Shown piece after piece: positions 7,508 through 16,430 of a stretch of 45,744 bases of DNA. The stretch covers positions 1 to 45,744 of the forward strand of contig BTUV01000015.1 of assembly GCA_045863035.1 (NCBI GenBank), given 5' to 3'. How positions within the stretch are numbered: the first letter of the stretch is position 1; every line of letters begins with the position of its first letter. The notes below the pieces were generated by a model that saw only the letters and a program-made list of their open reading frames with translations, did not search any database and was not told the DNA's origin. The position numbers and the translations under genes are program-made. Source of the DNA: H2-BAC3 sp045863035 (GTDB lineage: Bacteria; Bacteroidota; Ignavibacteria; Ignavibacteriales; Ignavibacteriaceae).

Positions 7508-9337
7508 TTAATCAGCAGACTGATCTGAAGCGGAGTTCTTCTGAATATCCTCGATGTTTTCATACGAAGGGAAATCAGAAAGATCAACTTTTCCGGTTTC
7601 AGCGTTCTTTACGTCCTGAACCGAAACCTTATCGAGCTTGTGGGCAGCGATATATTCTTCGATTTCGATATCAGGTCTGTATTTCAGATAGTCCAGAGCG
7701 CTCAGCACGATTTTCTTGTTTTCTTTGTCGAACTCAAGAACGCGCAGTTTAATGTTTGTGTCCACCGGGAAGTGGTTAGTCAGATTTTTAATCCGTCCGG
7801 TTGAAAGCTGATTCGTTGGTACAAATCCATCAACCTTTGACGGCAGTTCAACAATCAGTCCTTTTTCAATAATGCGGACAATCTTTCCTTCTGCTTCTGT
7901 TCCGGCAGCATACTGGCTCTCAAAGCTCTCCCAGGGATTGTCATAAATCTGCTTATGACCAAGTGAGATTTTTCTTGAGTCCATATCAACACCAAGAACC
8001 ACAACATCTAATTTGTCGCCTTTTTTTACAACTTCACCAGGATGACGGATTTTCTTCGTCCAGGAGAGGTCAGAAATGTGAACAAGACCGTCAATACCGG
8101 GTTCAAGTTCAACAAAAACGCCAAAGTTGGTAAGGTTTCTGGTAACACCTGTGGTCTTTGTACCGGCAGGATATTTTGACATCAGTTCGTGCCACGGATC
8201 CGGCTCAAGCTGTTTCATGCCGAGAGATATCTTCTTCTCGTCTTTATCGAGACTAAGAATCTGTGCCTCAACAATCTGACCCATAGAAACCATCTGTGAA
8301 GGATGTTTAATGTGCTGAGTCCAGCTCATTTCTGAGTTGTGTATCAGACCTTCAATACCCTTTTCGATTTCAATGAAAGCACCGTAATCAGTAAGAGAAA
8401 CCACACGTCCTGAAACTTTGTTTCCGATGTTAAATTTCTCTTCGATGTTTTCCCAAGGATGGGGCATCAGGCGTTTAAGTGAAAGCGAGATTCTCTTCTT
8501 CTCTTCGTCATAGTCGGTAACAACAACGTTGATAACCTGATCAAGTTTAACAACTTCATTCGGATGATTAATTCTGCCCCAGCTCAGGTCGGTAATATGC
8601 ACCAGACCGTCAACACCGCCGAGATCAACGAATACTCCGAAGTCAGTGATTGCTTTAACAGTTCCTTCAAGAATCTGACCTTTTTCAAGCTTCTCAAGAA
8701 TTGCTTTACGCTGATCATATAATTCTTCTTCAACGAGTACTTTATGAGAAACTACAACGTTCTTGGTTGGTTCGTTAATCTTAACAACCTTGAATTCCAT
8801 TTCTCTTCCAACATACGCGTCAAAATCTCTGATCGGACGGACGTCAATCTGTGATCCCGGTAAGAATGTTTCCATACCCATAAGATCAACAACCATTCCG
8901 CCTTTGATTCTGCGTACAATTTTTCCTTTCAGGATTTCGCCGGTTTCATGCGCACTGACAACACTAGCCCATATTCTAAGGAAGTCAGCTTCCCGTTTGC
9001 TGAGCTGAAGATTTCCACCCTGATCTTCCACACTCATAATAACAACTTCGATTTCCTGACCAATCTTTACTTTGTCAATATCATCGAATTCGTCTTTTGG
9101 TACTGTGCCTTCTGACTTAAACCCTACATCAATAATAACGGAATCAGAAAGTACACGAACTACTTTCCCTTTAACGATTTCACCTTCTTTAAAATTTCTG
9201 AAGGATTCAGAATAAATCTTAGAAAGAGCGGCAAACTCTTCCTGTGAATATTCTGCCTCATCAAAAAACTTCAGTGATTTGGTGAACTCAGCTAACCCGG
9301 ATGCAGTTGCATTCGGATCATTTTGTATGTCGGACAT
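7508..9337 (-). CDS. rpsA: 30S ribosomal protein S1
   Basis: 609 residues, the length expected for six-domain S1 proteins of the FCB group. Six tandem S1 RNA-binding domains are visible. They start near residue 50 (GEIVKGKVVRV), 135 (GEILKGKIVRR), 220 (GQILEGTVKAI), 305 (GNKVSGRVVSL), 390 (GTKTTGVTRNL) and 480 (GTEAEGKIVRI). The central ones end with the typical ISLSLK/ISLGMK/ISLGHK strand. The protein binds mRNA on the small subunit and helps initiation, especially where Shine-Dalgarno sites are weak, as for many genes here. Its own start has a strong AGGAG (plus-strand 9342-9346), five bases before ATG. It follows ispH by 101 bases. The cmk-ispH-rpsA order is conserved in several bacterial groups. 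Confidence 0.95.
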   Translation of the reverse strand: MSDIQNDPNATASGLAEFTKSLKFFDEAEYSQEEFAALSKIYSESFRNFKEGEIVKGKVVRVLSDSVIIDVGFKSEGTVPKDEFDDIDKVKIGQEIEVVIMSVEDQGGNLQLSKREADFLRIWASVVSAHETGEILKGKIVRRIKGGMVVDLMGMETFLPGSQIDVRPIRDFDAYVGREMEFKVVKINEPTKNVVVSHKVLVEEELYDQRKAILEKLEKGQILEGTVKAITDFGVFVDLGGVDGLVHITDLSWGRINHPNEVVKLDQVINVVVTDYDEEKKRISLSLKRLMPHPWENIEEKFNIGNKVSGRVVSLTDYGAFIEIEKGIEGLIHNSEMSWTQHIKHPSQMVSMGQIVEAQILSLDKDEKKISLGMKQLEPDPWHELMSKYPAGTKTTGVTRNLTNFGVFVELEPGIDGLVHISDLSWTKKIRHPGEVVKKGDKLDVVVLGVDMDSRKISLGHKQIYDNPWESFESQYAAGTEAEGKIVRIIEKGLIVELPSKVDGFVPTNQLSTGRIKNLTNHFPVDTNIKLRVLEFDKENKKIVLSALDYLKYRPDIEIEEYIAAHKLDKVSVQDVKNAETGKVDLSDFPSYENIEDIQKNSASDQSAD

Positions 9338-9438
9338 ATTGCTCCTGATAGATATTTTGCTTTTCTGCTAAGTCACACTGTCAGATGTCTTGCAGATATG
9401 CATTTTTGTTTTAGTTTAACATATTGTATTGTGACAGC

Positions 9439-10335
9439 TTAAATTCTTTCACTTACGAATCGGTCTTCAATAAGTTTTTTAATATCGTTCATTGCCCACT
9501 GCGGGGTTGAAGTTGCACCGGTTATACCAACCGTCTTTATGCCTTCAAACCAGTTCCAGTCAATTTCAGAGGGGTCTTCAACAAAATGAGTGTTCTTATT
9601 CTCTTCTTTTGCGATGTTGTAAAGTACCTTGCCATTGCTGCTTTTCTTGCCGGCAGAAAAAATGATGAGATCATTGGTATTTGCAAAATCTCTGAGTTTT
9701 TTTTCACGGCCGGAAACCTGCCCGCAGATGGTATCTTTAGCATGAAACTCAACCGCAGTTTCTTCTATAGTGCCAATCTCAAGCGAAACAACTTTTTCTC
9801 TGAGCGCTTTAGCGATGCGATAAAAAGTTTCGCGGTCCATGGTTGTCTGCGAAAAAAGTACCGTTGGTTTAGTAACATCCACAGCGCTGAGAGCTTCTTC
9901 AACTGAAAGCACAACAATAGCGGCATCATTTGTTACACCTCTGAGCCCGATAACCTCAGCATGGTCTTTCTTTCCGAATATGACCACCTGAAAACTTTTA
10001 TCTACAAATCTTCTTATCCGCTCCTGAACCTTTGTAACAACCGGACAGGTTGCGTCAACCAGTTCAATACCGTTTTCAATCGCCTTCTGATAGGTTGAAG
10101 GCGGTTCGCCGTGAGCACGGATCAGCACCTTGCTGCCTCGCGGTATATTGGGGAAATCTTCTGCCGTGATAGTGCTCAGCCCGATCTCACCCAGCCGTTT
10201 CACTTCGGCTGCGTTATGAATAATATCGCCGAGTGAATAAAGCGCCGGTGCGTTTTTTAATTCTGCTTCAGCGAAGTCAATCGCTCTTACCACGCCCCAG
10301 CAGAAACCTGCATTTTTATCTACTGTAACTACCAT
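9439..10335 (-). CDS. ispH: 4-hydroxy-3-methylbut-2-enyl diphosphate reductase
   Basis: Last enzyme of the MEP isoprenoid pathway. It reduces HMBPP to IPP and DMAPP with a [4Fe-4S] cluster. The product is 298 residues. The three cluster cysteines are present: C12 in GFCWGV, one in VDATCPVV near residue 96, and one in DTICGQVS about 100 residues later. The catalytic region also has AHGEPPS and the family's late motif ITGATSTPQW. It lies 32 bases after cmk on the same strand. Their co-transcription with rpsA is likely. Confidence 0.95.
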   Translation of the reverse strand: MVVTVDKNAGFCWGVVRAIDFAEAELKNAPALYSLGDIIHNAAEVKRLGEIGLSTITAEDFPNIPRGSKVLIRAHGEPPSTYQKAIENGIELVDATCPVVTKVQERIRRFVDKSFQVVIFGKKDHAEVIGLRGVTNDAAIVVLSVEEALSAVDVTKPTVLFSQTTMDRETFYRIAKALREKVVSLEIGTIEETAVEFHAKDTICGQVSGREKKLRDFANTNDLIIFSAGKKSSNGKVLYNIAKEENKNTHFVEDPSEIDWNWFEGIKTVGITGATSTPQWAMNDIKKLIEDRFVSERI

Positions 10336-10367
10336 ATATACTTAAATCATTCACTGCGCATTCATTA

Positions 10368-11048
10368 TCAGTTACGGATTTCTTTTTCAGCTATCCGTAT
10401 CGTATCAACTATCATCGTAACCTGCTCTTCAAACGTAAGGTTTGAAGTATCAATCTCTATTGCACCTTCAGCTTTTTTTAACGGGCTGACACTTCGTCCG
10501 GAATCTTTATCATCTCTTTCAGAAAGATTTCTGCGGATATTTTCTTCATCAACCGGTTCAGTAACACTAACTTCCTTGAATCTGCGTCTGGCGCGCTCAT
10601 CCAATGAAGCAGTAAGAAAAAATTTCAAATCTGCCTGCGGAAAAACTACAGTTCCGATATCACGCCCCTCCATAACAACACCGCCATTATTACCAACTGT
10701 CCGCTGCTTGTTTATCAGTTCTTCGCGGACATCGGGTATCGAGCTGATTTCACTCACATTATCATTTACTTCCAAACTTCGCAGTTTAGGAGTTATATCC
10801 TCATCATTCCAGATAATTCTGTTTTCCCCCTCGGCTGCTACTATTGAAATCTCTGAGGTTTTCAAAAAATCAATTACGGCATTATGATTTCTAAGAATAT
10901 TTTCCCTTATTGCAACATAGGTCACTGCCCTGTACATTGCACCTGTATCAATATAAACATAACCGATTCTGTTAGCCACCTCACGTGCGGTTGTACTTTT
11001 ACCTGAACCTGCGGGACCGTCAATTGCGATGATTAATTTTTTGGGCAT
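10368..11048 (-). CDS. cmk: Cytidylate kinase
   Basis: Phosphorylates CMP and dCMP with ATP in nucleotide salvage and RNA turnover. 226 residues from the start chosen at 11048, which gives MPKKLIIAIDGPAGSGKST, the P-loop in its usual N-terminal place. A longer frame from 11096 adds 16 unconserved residues and is rejected. Further family marks are YIDTGAMYRA, the GRDIGTVVFP segment and the lid region with RARRRFKE. It is the first gene of the cmk-ispH-rpsA group, about 155 bases downstream of dnaX. Confidence 0.95.
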   Translation of the reverse strand: MPKKLIIAIDGPAGSGKSTTAREVANRIGYVYIDTGAMYRAVTYVAIRENILRNHNAVIDFLKTSEISIVAAEGENRIIWNDEDITPKLRSLEVNDNVSEISSIPDVREELINKQRTVGNNGGVVMEGRDIGTVVFPQADLKFFLTASLDERARRRFKEVSVTEPVDEENIRRNLSERDDKDSGRSVSPLKKAEGAIEIDTSNLTFEEQVTMIVDTIRIAEKEIRN

Positions 11049-11204
11049 AGTACGGAAAATTACGGAAAAAAGAGGTAAATTACAATTCCCTGTCATTTAT
11101 CCTGACACCCCCGGCATTCCCCGATCAGGCGGTTTTTTGCTTTCTACCGGTAGTTTGGCACGAAAAGTAAATTTGACTGGATGTTAAGGACAAAAATCCC
11201 CGTT

Positions 11205-12833
11205 TTAGGCAATTTTTTCCCCTCCCAGCACCTCTATAATCGCCTTTTCGTAAGGGTCATTCTTCATCTGAGAGGCAGCCGGATTAGTAATATATGTTGC
11301 AATGTCGGCGGAACTCTCATCAGCCGTTCTGCCCGGTAAACTAAAGATTACCCTGAACTCTTTTCCCGTTATTTTGGCAAATTCGGCTGAAAGCATCCCC
11401 TCAAGCCCCTGCAGCATCTCCCGCCGGTGAAAATCGGGCACCTCGATATCAATTTCTCCTCTGAAATCAGACCTTACACGAGTTCCTGAGAGACTGTCAC
11501 CGAATGCCAGATGAAGCGCTTTATCATAAACTACTTTTTTACGAATCTGCTCATAAGCAAAATGCAGATCAGAGGTTTGTTCTGTCTCCGGTTTGCTAAT
11601 GCTGACCTGTTTTTCCGGAATAGCTTCCTGGGCAGATGCGGGAGCGGGAGCAGATACAGATTTATTCTGAACTATGGGCTTTTTTTTTTCGCCCTCCGCT
11701 GAGGAAGAATCTAATTGAGTCAGCAGTTCGGATATTCTTGTAACATTTTCAAGCGATATCAAAAATGAAAGTGTCATCTCAAACTTGATTCTCTGGTTTT
11801 GTGAGGATTTCATTTCATAGAGCGATTTGGAGATAAAAGAAACTAACCGCAGTATATCCCCCTCACTGAATCGAGAAGCATAATTCTTGTAAACTGCTCT
11901 GTACTCATCAGCAGTCTCAAGCAGTGCGTCTGAACCGGTAGCGGTTACCGTCAATAAATTGCGAAGATGTTCTGTGTACCCCTCCAGATAATCATTAAAA
12001 CTCCAGCCGTGACGATATACTTCATCTGAAAGTTCAAACGCCACTTTATAATCTTTATCAAGTATTGCTTTTGTTAATTTGAAGTACGATTCATCATCAA
12101 TCAGATTAAGCAGTGAGATAACCGTATTATAATCAATCTGTTTTCCGCAAAAAGCAACCGTCTGATCAAAAAAACTTTCCGCATCACGAAGCCCCCCCTC
12201 AGCTCGGCGGGCAATAAGAGTAAGTGTTTTATCATCAATGGTAACTGCTTCACTGTTTGCGATATACCGGAGTTGCTCTTTTATAACATCTACTTTAATC
12301 CGGCGGAAATCATATCTCTGACACCGTGAGACGATCGTGATGGGTACTTTTTGAATTTCAGTTGTAGCAAAAATAAATATGATATTTGGCGGCGGTTCTT
12401 CAAGCGTTTTCAGGAATGCATTAAATGACTCCTTGGTGAGCATGTGCACTTCATCAATGATATATACCTTATACTTGCCGTATGTCGGCGCAAACTTTAC
12501 TGAGTCCCGCAGTGTTCTTACATCATCTATCCCCCGGTTGGACGCGGCATCTATTTCAATAACATCTACATACTGGCTCGTCTTAAAATTTTCACAGCTT
12601 TTACAAGCATCACACGGCTCTGCCCCCTGAGGATTTTCACAATTCAGCGACTTTGCCAGAATACGGGCAGTAGTTGTTTTACCAACTCCTCTCGGTCCGG
12701 TAAAAAGATATGCATGCGCTACTCTTCCGAGCGTAATTGCATTCTTCAGGGTTGAGGTGATATGCTCCTGCCCTACAACCTCAGAAAATTTTAGAGGGCG
12801 GTATTTTCGCGCTGAAACGGTAAAACTGCTCAT
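11205..12833 (-). CDS. dnaX: DNA polymerase III subunit tau/gamma
   Basis: Clamp-loader ATPase of 542 residues. The N-terminal AAA+ domain shows Walker A GPRGVGKTT, a four-cysteine zinc site (NCENPQ...CDACKSC), Walker B IIDEVHML and the sensor/arginine-finger region around SRCQRYDFRRI. The collar domain follows to about residue 365. A low-complexity linker (Ala/Pro/Ser, 385-410) and a roughly 130-residue tau-specific tail come after. At codons 383-385 the coding strand has ten As followed by G, preceded by GGAGGG. Both alternative frames close within six codons, so a gamma-like short form is predicted (see the separate entry). It begins 3 bases after msrC in a lon-msrC-dnaX operon. Confidence 0.95.
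   Translation of the reverse strand: MSSFTVSARKYRPLKFSEVVGQEHITSTLKNAITLGRVAHAYLFTGPRGVGKTTTARILAKSLNCENPQGAEPCDACKSCENFKTSQYVDVIEIDAASNRGIDDVRTLRDSVKFAPTYGKYKVYIIDEVHMLTKESFNAFLKTLEEPPPNIIFIFATTEIQKVPITIVSRCQRYDFRRIKVDVIKEQLRYIANSEAVTIDDKTLTLIARRAEGGLRDAESFFDQTVAFCGKQIDYNTVISLLNLIDDESYFKLTKAILDKDYKVAFELSDEVYRHGWSFNDYLEGYTEHLRNLLTVTATGSDALLETADEYRAVYKNYASRFSEGDILRLVSFISKSLYEMKSSQNQRIKFEMTLSFLISLENVTRISELLTQLDSSSAEGEKKKPIVQNKSVSAPAPASAQEAIPEKQVSISKPETEQTSDLHFAYEQIRKKVVYDKALHLAFGDSLSGTRVRSDFRGEIDIEVPDFHRREMLQGLEGMLSAEFAKITGKEFRVIFSLPGRTADESSADIATYITNPAASQMKNDPYEKAIIEVLGGEKIA
11679..11697 (-). other. Predicted frameshift/slippage site in dnaX
   Basis: The coding strand reads GGAGGG-CG-AAAAAAAAAA-G. 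In frame this is GAA AAA AAA AAG, so the last seven bases are A AAA AAG, the slippery heptamer known from E. coli dnaX. A Shine-Dalgarno-like GGAGGG lies six bases before it. A -1 shift, or one added A by polymerase slippage, gives A-H-S-S-E then TAA, for a product of about 390 residues. Loss of one A gives a stop after Ser-Pro. Both would yield a gamma-sized protein. Confidence 0.65.
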
Positions 12834-12836
12834 ATA

Positions 12837-13352
12837 TCAGTTAATGCTTCCTGTTGTTCCATGTAATAATTGCTCACCAATAAAACTGCAGAGTTCTTCA
12901 AGATACTTCTGATCAGTTTCAGTGAAAGCATGATAAAAATAACTGTCAAGATCAAGCACTCCATAAAGTTCGTTGTTCCTGAATAAAGGCACAACTATCT
13001 CGCTTCTGGAACCATCATCACAGGCAATGTGACCGGGAAATTTTTCAACATCCGGGACAATTACCGTCTTCCTCTCCTTTGCTGCTGCACCGCAGACTCC
13101 CCTTCCGATCAGAATTGAGGTGCACGCAATCTTACCCTGAAACGGACCGAGCCAGAGAGTGTTACCTTTTACTATATAAAACCCTGCCCAGCTAATTTTT
13201 TGAAAAGATTGTTTAAGAGCAGCCGAGATATTTGCCAGTGAAGTTAAAACCGGTTCACCTGGCGTTGCCAAATAACGTATCTGAGGCAGAAGTTCTCTAT
13301 ATAAATCTTCATCTGTCAGATTACTACCCGAGAAGATTATCTGATCACTCAT
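12837..13352 (-). CDS. msrC: Free methionine-R-sulfoxide reductase (GAF-type fRMsr)
   Basis: Reduces free methionine-R-sulfoxide, a repair step after oxidative damage. A single GAF domain of 171 residues. The three family cysteines are C77 (ACTSI), C87 (GVCGAA) and C111 (HIACDD). Their spacing of 10 and 24 residues equals that of the E. coli enzyme. SEIVVPLF and GVLDLDS are the usual GAF strands lining the pocket. It lies 6 bases after lon and 3 bases before dnaX, so all three are very probably one transcript. Confidence 0.9.
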   Translation of the reverse strand: MSDQIIFSGSNLTDEDLYRELLPQIRYLATPGEPVLTSLANISAALKQSFQKISWAGFYIVKGNTLWLGPFQGKIACTSILIGRGVCGAAAKERKTVIVPDVEKFPGHIACDDGSRSEIVVPLFRNNELYGVLDLDSYFYHAFTETDQKYLEELCSFIGEQLLHGTTGSIN

Positions 13353-13358
13353 CTGTTA

Positions 13359-15761
13359 TTACTTCCCGGCCGGTTTCTTTTTGCCGTTTCGTGATATATC
13401 AGGCAGCGTTTCTCTTACCGCCTGAGATACTGTTGATACAGGAATAATAGTCAATCCGTCTAGAATTGGTTTTGGAATTTCCTGAAGATCAATCTGGTTC
13501 TCTTTTGGTATCAGCACCTTTTTAATGCCGTTTTTTCTGGCGGCAAGTAGCTTTTCGCTAAGCCCGCCAATCGGAAAAACTTCACCGCGCAAAGTAATTT
13601 CACCAGTCATAGCTATATCCCCGGCGACCGGCTTTCCGGTAATAGCGGAGAGCAAAGCAATAGTAAGTGTAATACCCGCGGATGGACCATCCTTGGGTAT
13701 AGCGCCTGCCGGAAGATGTATATGAATCTCTTTCCCCTTGAAAAAACTATCTTCAATACCAAACAGTGAAGCATTGGAGCGTATATAACTCAGTGCGGCA
13801 TGAGCAGACTCACGCATCACTTCACCAAGCTGACCGGTAAGTGTCAATTTCTCCGTACCGGGCATAATTGAAACATCAACGCTGAGTATATCTCCGCCGA
13901 CGCTCGTCCAGGCCAGTCCTGTTACAGACCCCACCTTAGAAGCGGTCGCGTGTTTTTGCTGCTTATATTTTGGTATTCCTAAGAACCCTGCAACTTTTTT
14001 TGCGTCAATCAGGAACTGCTTAGGTTTCCTGGTTTTACCCTTGCCCCCAGTATTTTTTTCAAGAATACTTTTCGCGGTTTTTCTCAGAACTGAAGCTATT
14101 TCACGTTCAAGATTTCTTACACCCGCTTCACGTGTATAGTCATTAATGATCGAAAGTATGGCATCATCATTTAGTGTAATATGATAATCACCTAAACCAT
14201 GATTCTCCACCTGCTTCGGAATAATATGACGCTTTGCAATTTCAAGTTTATCCATTTCAAGATAACTTGAAAGTTCAATAATTTCCATTCTGTCCTGCAG
14301 AGGCAGCGGGATGGTATATCTTACATTCGCTGTAGTAATAAACATTACGTTTGAAAGATCATAATCCACTTCAAGATAATGATCCTGGAATGTATGATTT
14401 TGCTCAGGATCAAGTACCTCAAGCATAGCAGAAGCCGGATCACCCCTGAAGTCCGAAGTTAGTTTGTCAATCTCATCAAGCAGAATAACCGGATTAACCG
14501 TTCCTGCTCTTTTCATCGCCATGATTATTTTACCGGGCATTGAACCGATATAGGTTCTTCTGTGTCCCCGAATCTCAGCCTCATCGCGAACACCACCCAG
14601 ACTAATTCTCACAAACTCCCTGCCAAGCGCACGAGCAATTGACCTGCCGAGTGAGGTTTTACCAACTCCCGGAGGTCCGACCAGACAGAGTATCTGCCCC
14701 CTCATCTTCTTTACCATATTGAGCACGGCAATATGTTCGGATATTCTCTCTTTGGGTTTATCTAATCCGTAATGATCTTCATTTAGCACTTTCATTACGT
14801 TGTGTATATCCAGTTTATCATCACTCTTTTTACTCCAGGGGAGCGAAATAAGGACATCAAGATAGTTTCTGATTACCGTGTATTCAGGGGAGAGAGGTGG
14901 AATCTTTTTTAATTTGTTGAGCTCTTCAGTAGCTTTTTCAAAAGCAACCTGCGGCATTCCCGCTTCCTTTATCGCCTCGCGAAGTTTCATAACCTCAGGT
15001 GAAGCATCTTCATCTTCACCAAGTTCATCCTGAAGAATTTTTATCTGTTCAGATATAATAAACTTCCGCTGAGTCTTAGCAATATTTTCCTGAACTTTGC
15101 CGTCAATCTCAATTTCGATACGGAGTATATCTATTTCCGTATTCAGCATTTTAATCAGTTCATAGTACTGTTCCCGCAGACTATATATCGAAAGCAGGCG
15201 CTGTTTATTTTCTATTGACTGAGTGACATTAGCCGCGGCAAAAAACAATTTCTTCTGAGGATTATCAATCAGGTCGAATGAAGCAGCCAGGTCCTGACTT
15301 CCGGTCTTGTTCAGTTTGAGATATTCCTTAAAGAGATTTGTTGCCTGCCTGACAAGAGCATCAATCTCATTGCTATTCATCACACCGGGAAGGAGAAAAT
15401 CAACATTCGCCTCAAAAAATTCTTTTCTGTTGGTAAAGGAAACAATTTTACCCTGTACCAGACCGTCAACAAGCACCTTCATTAAACCATTCGGGAGTCG
15501 TACCATCTGCTGTATTCTGGCAATAGTGCCTTCCAGATAGAGGTCTTCTTTGCCCGGGTTCTCAACCGAAGAACGGATTTGTGTTGTAAGAAAAAGTATC
15601 TTTCCTGCCTCCATGGCATGATTGGCAGCAGTAATAGACTGCTCCCGTCCCACCAGAACCGGGTAAATCATAAAAGGGAAAATAACCATATCCCGCAGCG
15701 GTAGCACCGGCATTACCCGGGGAATTTCAATCTCCCCTGTCTGTTCTGCCTCATTTTTCAT
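13359..15761 (-). CDS. lon: ATP-dependent protease Lon (LonA)
   Basis: Cytoplasmic AAA+ serine protease that removes misfolded and regulatory proteins. 800 residues. An N-terminal substrate-binding domain starts at VMPVLPLRDMVIFP. A long helical region follows. The ATPase has Walker A GPPGVGKTS and Walker B PVILLDEID. The C-terminal protease domain has the catalytic serine S694 in KDGPSAGITL and the catalytic lysine in GGLSEKLLAARKNGIKK. All are intact. It is the first gene of the lon-msrC-dnaX group, with a candidate promoter about 40-70 bases upstream. Confidence 0.95.
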   Translation of the reverse strand: MKNEAEQTGEIEIPRVMPVLPLRDMVIFPFMIYPVLVGREQSITAANHAMEAGKILFLTTQIRSSVENPGKEDLYLEGTIARIQQMVRLPNGLMKVLVDGLVQGKIVSFTNRKEFFEANVDFLLPGVMNSNEIDALVRQATNLFKEYLKLNKTGSQDLAASFDLIDNPQKKLFFAAANVTQSIENKQRLLSIYSLREQYYELIKMLNTEIDILRIEIEIDGKVQENIAKTQRKFIISEQIKILQDELGEDEDASPEVMKLREAIKEAGMPQVAFEKATEELNKLKKIPPLSPEYTVIRNYLDVLISLPWSKKSDDKLDIHNVMKVLNEDHYGLDKPKERISEHIAVLNMVKKMRGQILCLVGPPGVGKTSLGRSIARALGREFVRISLGGVRDEAEIRGHRRTYIGSMPGKIIMAMKRAGTVNPVILLDEIDKLTSDFRGDPASAMLEVLDPEQNHTFQDHYLEVDYDLSNVMFITTANVRYTIPLPLQDRMEIIELSSYLEMDKLEIAKRHIIPKQVENHGLGDYHITLNDDAILSIINDYTREAGVRNLEREIASVLRKTAKSILEKNTGGKGKTRKPKQFLIDAKKVAGFLGIPKYKQQKHATASKVGSVTGLAWTSVGGDILSVDVSIMPGTEKLTLTGQLGEVMRESAHAALSYIRSNASLFGIEDSFFKGKEIHIHLPAGAIPKDGPSAGITLTIALLSAITGKPVAGDIAMTGEITLRGEVFPIGGLSEKLLAARKNGIKKVLIPKENQIDLQEIPKPILDGLTIIPVSTVSQAVRETLPDISRNGKKKPAGK

Positions 15762-15799
15762 ATAATATCAGCTTTCCAAATCGTCGTAAATTCAAACCT

Positions 15800-15831
15800 A
15801 AAATTTACCAAAATTCCGCCCCCCCTTCAAG
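15800..15831 (-). promoter_or_regulatory. Candidate Bacteroidota-type promoter of lon
   Basis: On the minus strand CTTG (15828-15831), a 20-base spacer and TAAATTTT (15800-15807) match TTTG-N19-23-TAnnTTTG at 3 of 4 and 5 of 6 fixed positions. This predicts a leader of about 35 bases. The spacer contains a run of seven Gs. Confidence 0.4.
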
Positions 15832-15901
15832 ATAAAAGACTGTTTCAGGTTTAATACTGCATTTTTAGACCACTGATTTTGTTCTAAAATTTGTCCCCTT
15901 T

Positions 15902-15933
15902 TTTGAAGATGTACAAAATTTTGCCTAATTTTG
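15902..15933 (+). promoter_or_regulatory. Candidate promoter of the metal-efflux locus, close to the start codon
   Basis: TTTG (15902-15905), a 20-base spacer and TAATTTTG (15926-15933) match the Bacteroidota promoter pattern at every fixed position. The start codon is at 15938, so transcription would begin at or within a few bases of the ATG, giving a leaderless message. Confidence 0.5.
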
Positions 15934-15937
15934 CGAT

Positions 15938-16348
15938 ATGAAACTCTTACGATTTACCATTTTGGCGGTTTACCTGACCGGAGTGCTTAACATTCCGGTT
16001 TTGGCACATTTCTGCGCGATGGAAAAATCTTATAGTCTTCAGTCCTGTGATATGTGCGCTGAGCCACGGGAACCTTCCTGCTGCTCAGAATATGAAGAAT
16101 CCCCTGTAAAAGAGAAGTTTGAATCTCAGTATGAAGAATGTTGTTCAACCGAGATTACAAATTCAAATTTAGATATTCAGATATCCGGCTCCCAGAATAA
16201 TCTACCCGGGTCTGAACTTACCTTTATCACACTTCCGGATGAGACAGTTACTCAGGAAGTTTCTGCATTAAATAAATTTTCTCCCGATACATCTCCCCCT
16301 CCTCGGGGAGTTCCCGTCTATCTTTTTGATAATATCCTTCTGATCTGA
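15938..16348 (+). CDS. HYC_CC_PP-like small exported Cys-rich protein
   Basis: 136 residues with a signal peptide (MKLLRFTILAVYLTGVLNIPVLA). Right after it comes HFC, then SCDMC, two CC pairs (SCCSE and ECCSTE) and, near the end, SPPPRGVPVYLF. This order of H-aromatic-C, CC and PP matches a small Bacteroidota family called HYC_CC_PP, found beside heavy-metal pumps. The Cys-rich periplasmic chain suggests metal binding, perhaps handing Cu(I) or Ag(I) to the pump. It is the first gene of the locus, 82 bases before cusA. The family name is from memory; the metal role is inferred from composition and neighbours. Confidence 0.7.
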   Translation: MKLLRFTILAVYLTGVLNIPVLAHFCAMEKSYSLQSCDMCAEPREPSCCSEYEESPVKEKFESQYEECCSTEITNSNLDIQISGSQNNLPGSELTFITLPDETVTQEVSALNKFSPDTSPPPRGVPVYLFDNILLI

Positions 16349-16430
16349 GAATCTCCCTGTTCTAATTTAACGGTCTAAGACAGTCCAAGCGGATTTGTCT
16401 GGTCATTTATTAAACTAAAGCAGATTCATC

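Noticed and set aside
11100..11150. Hairpin between cmk and dnaX as the dnaX terminator
   Set aside because: The T run follows it on the plus strand only, where no gene ends; on the minus strand the stem is short and has no T tail.
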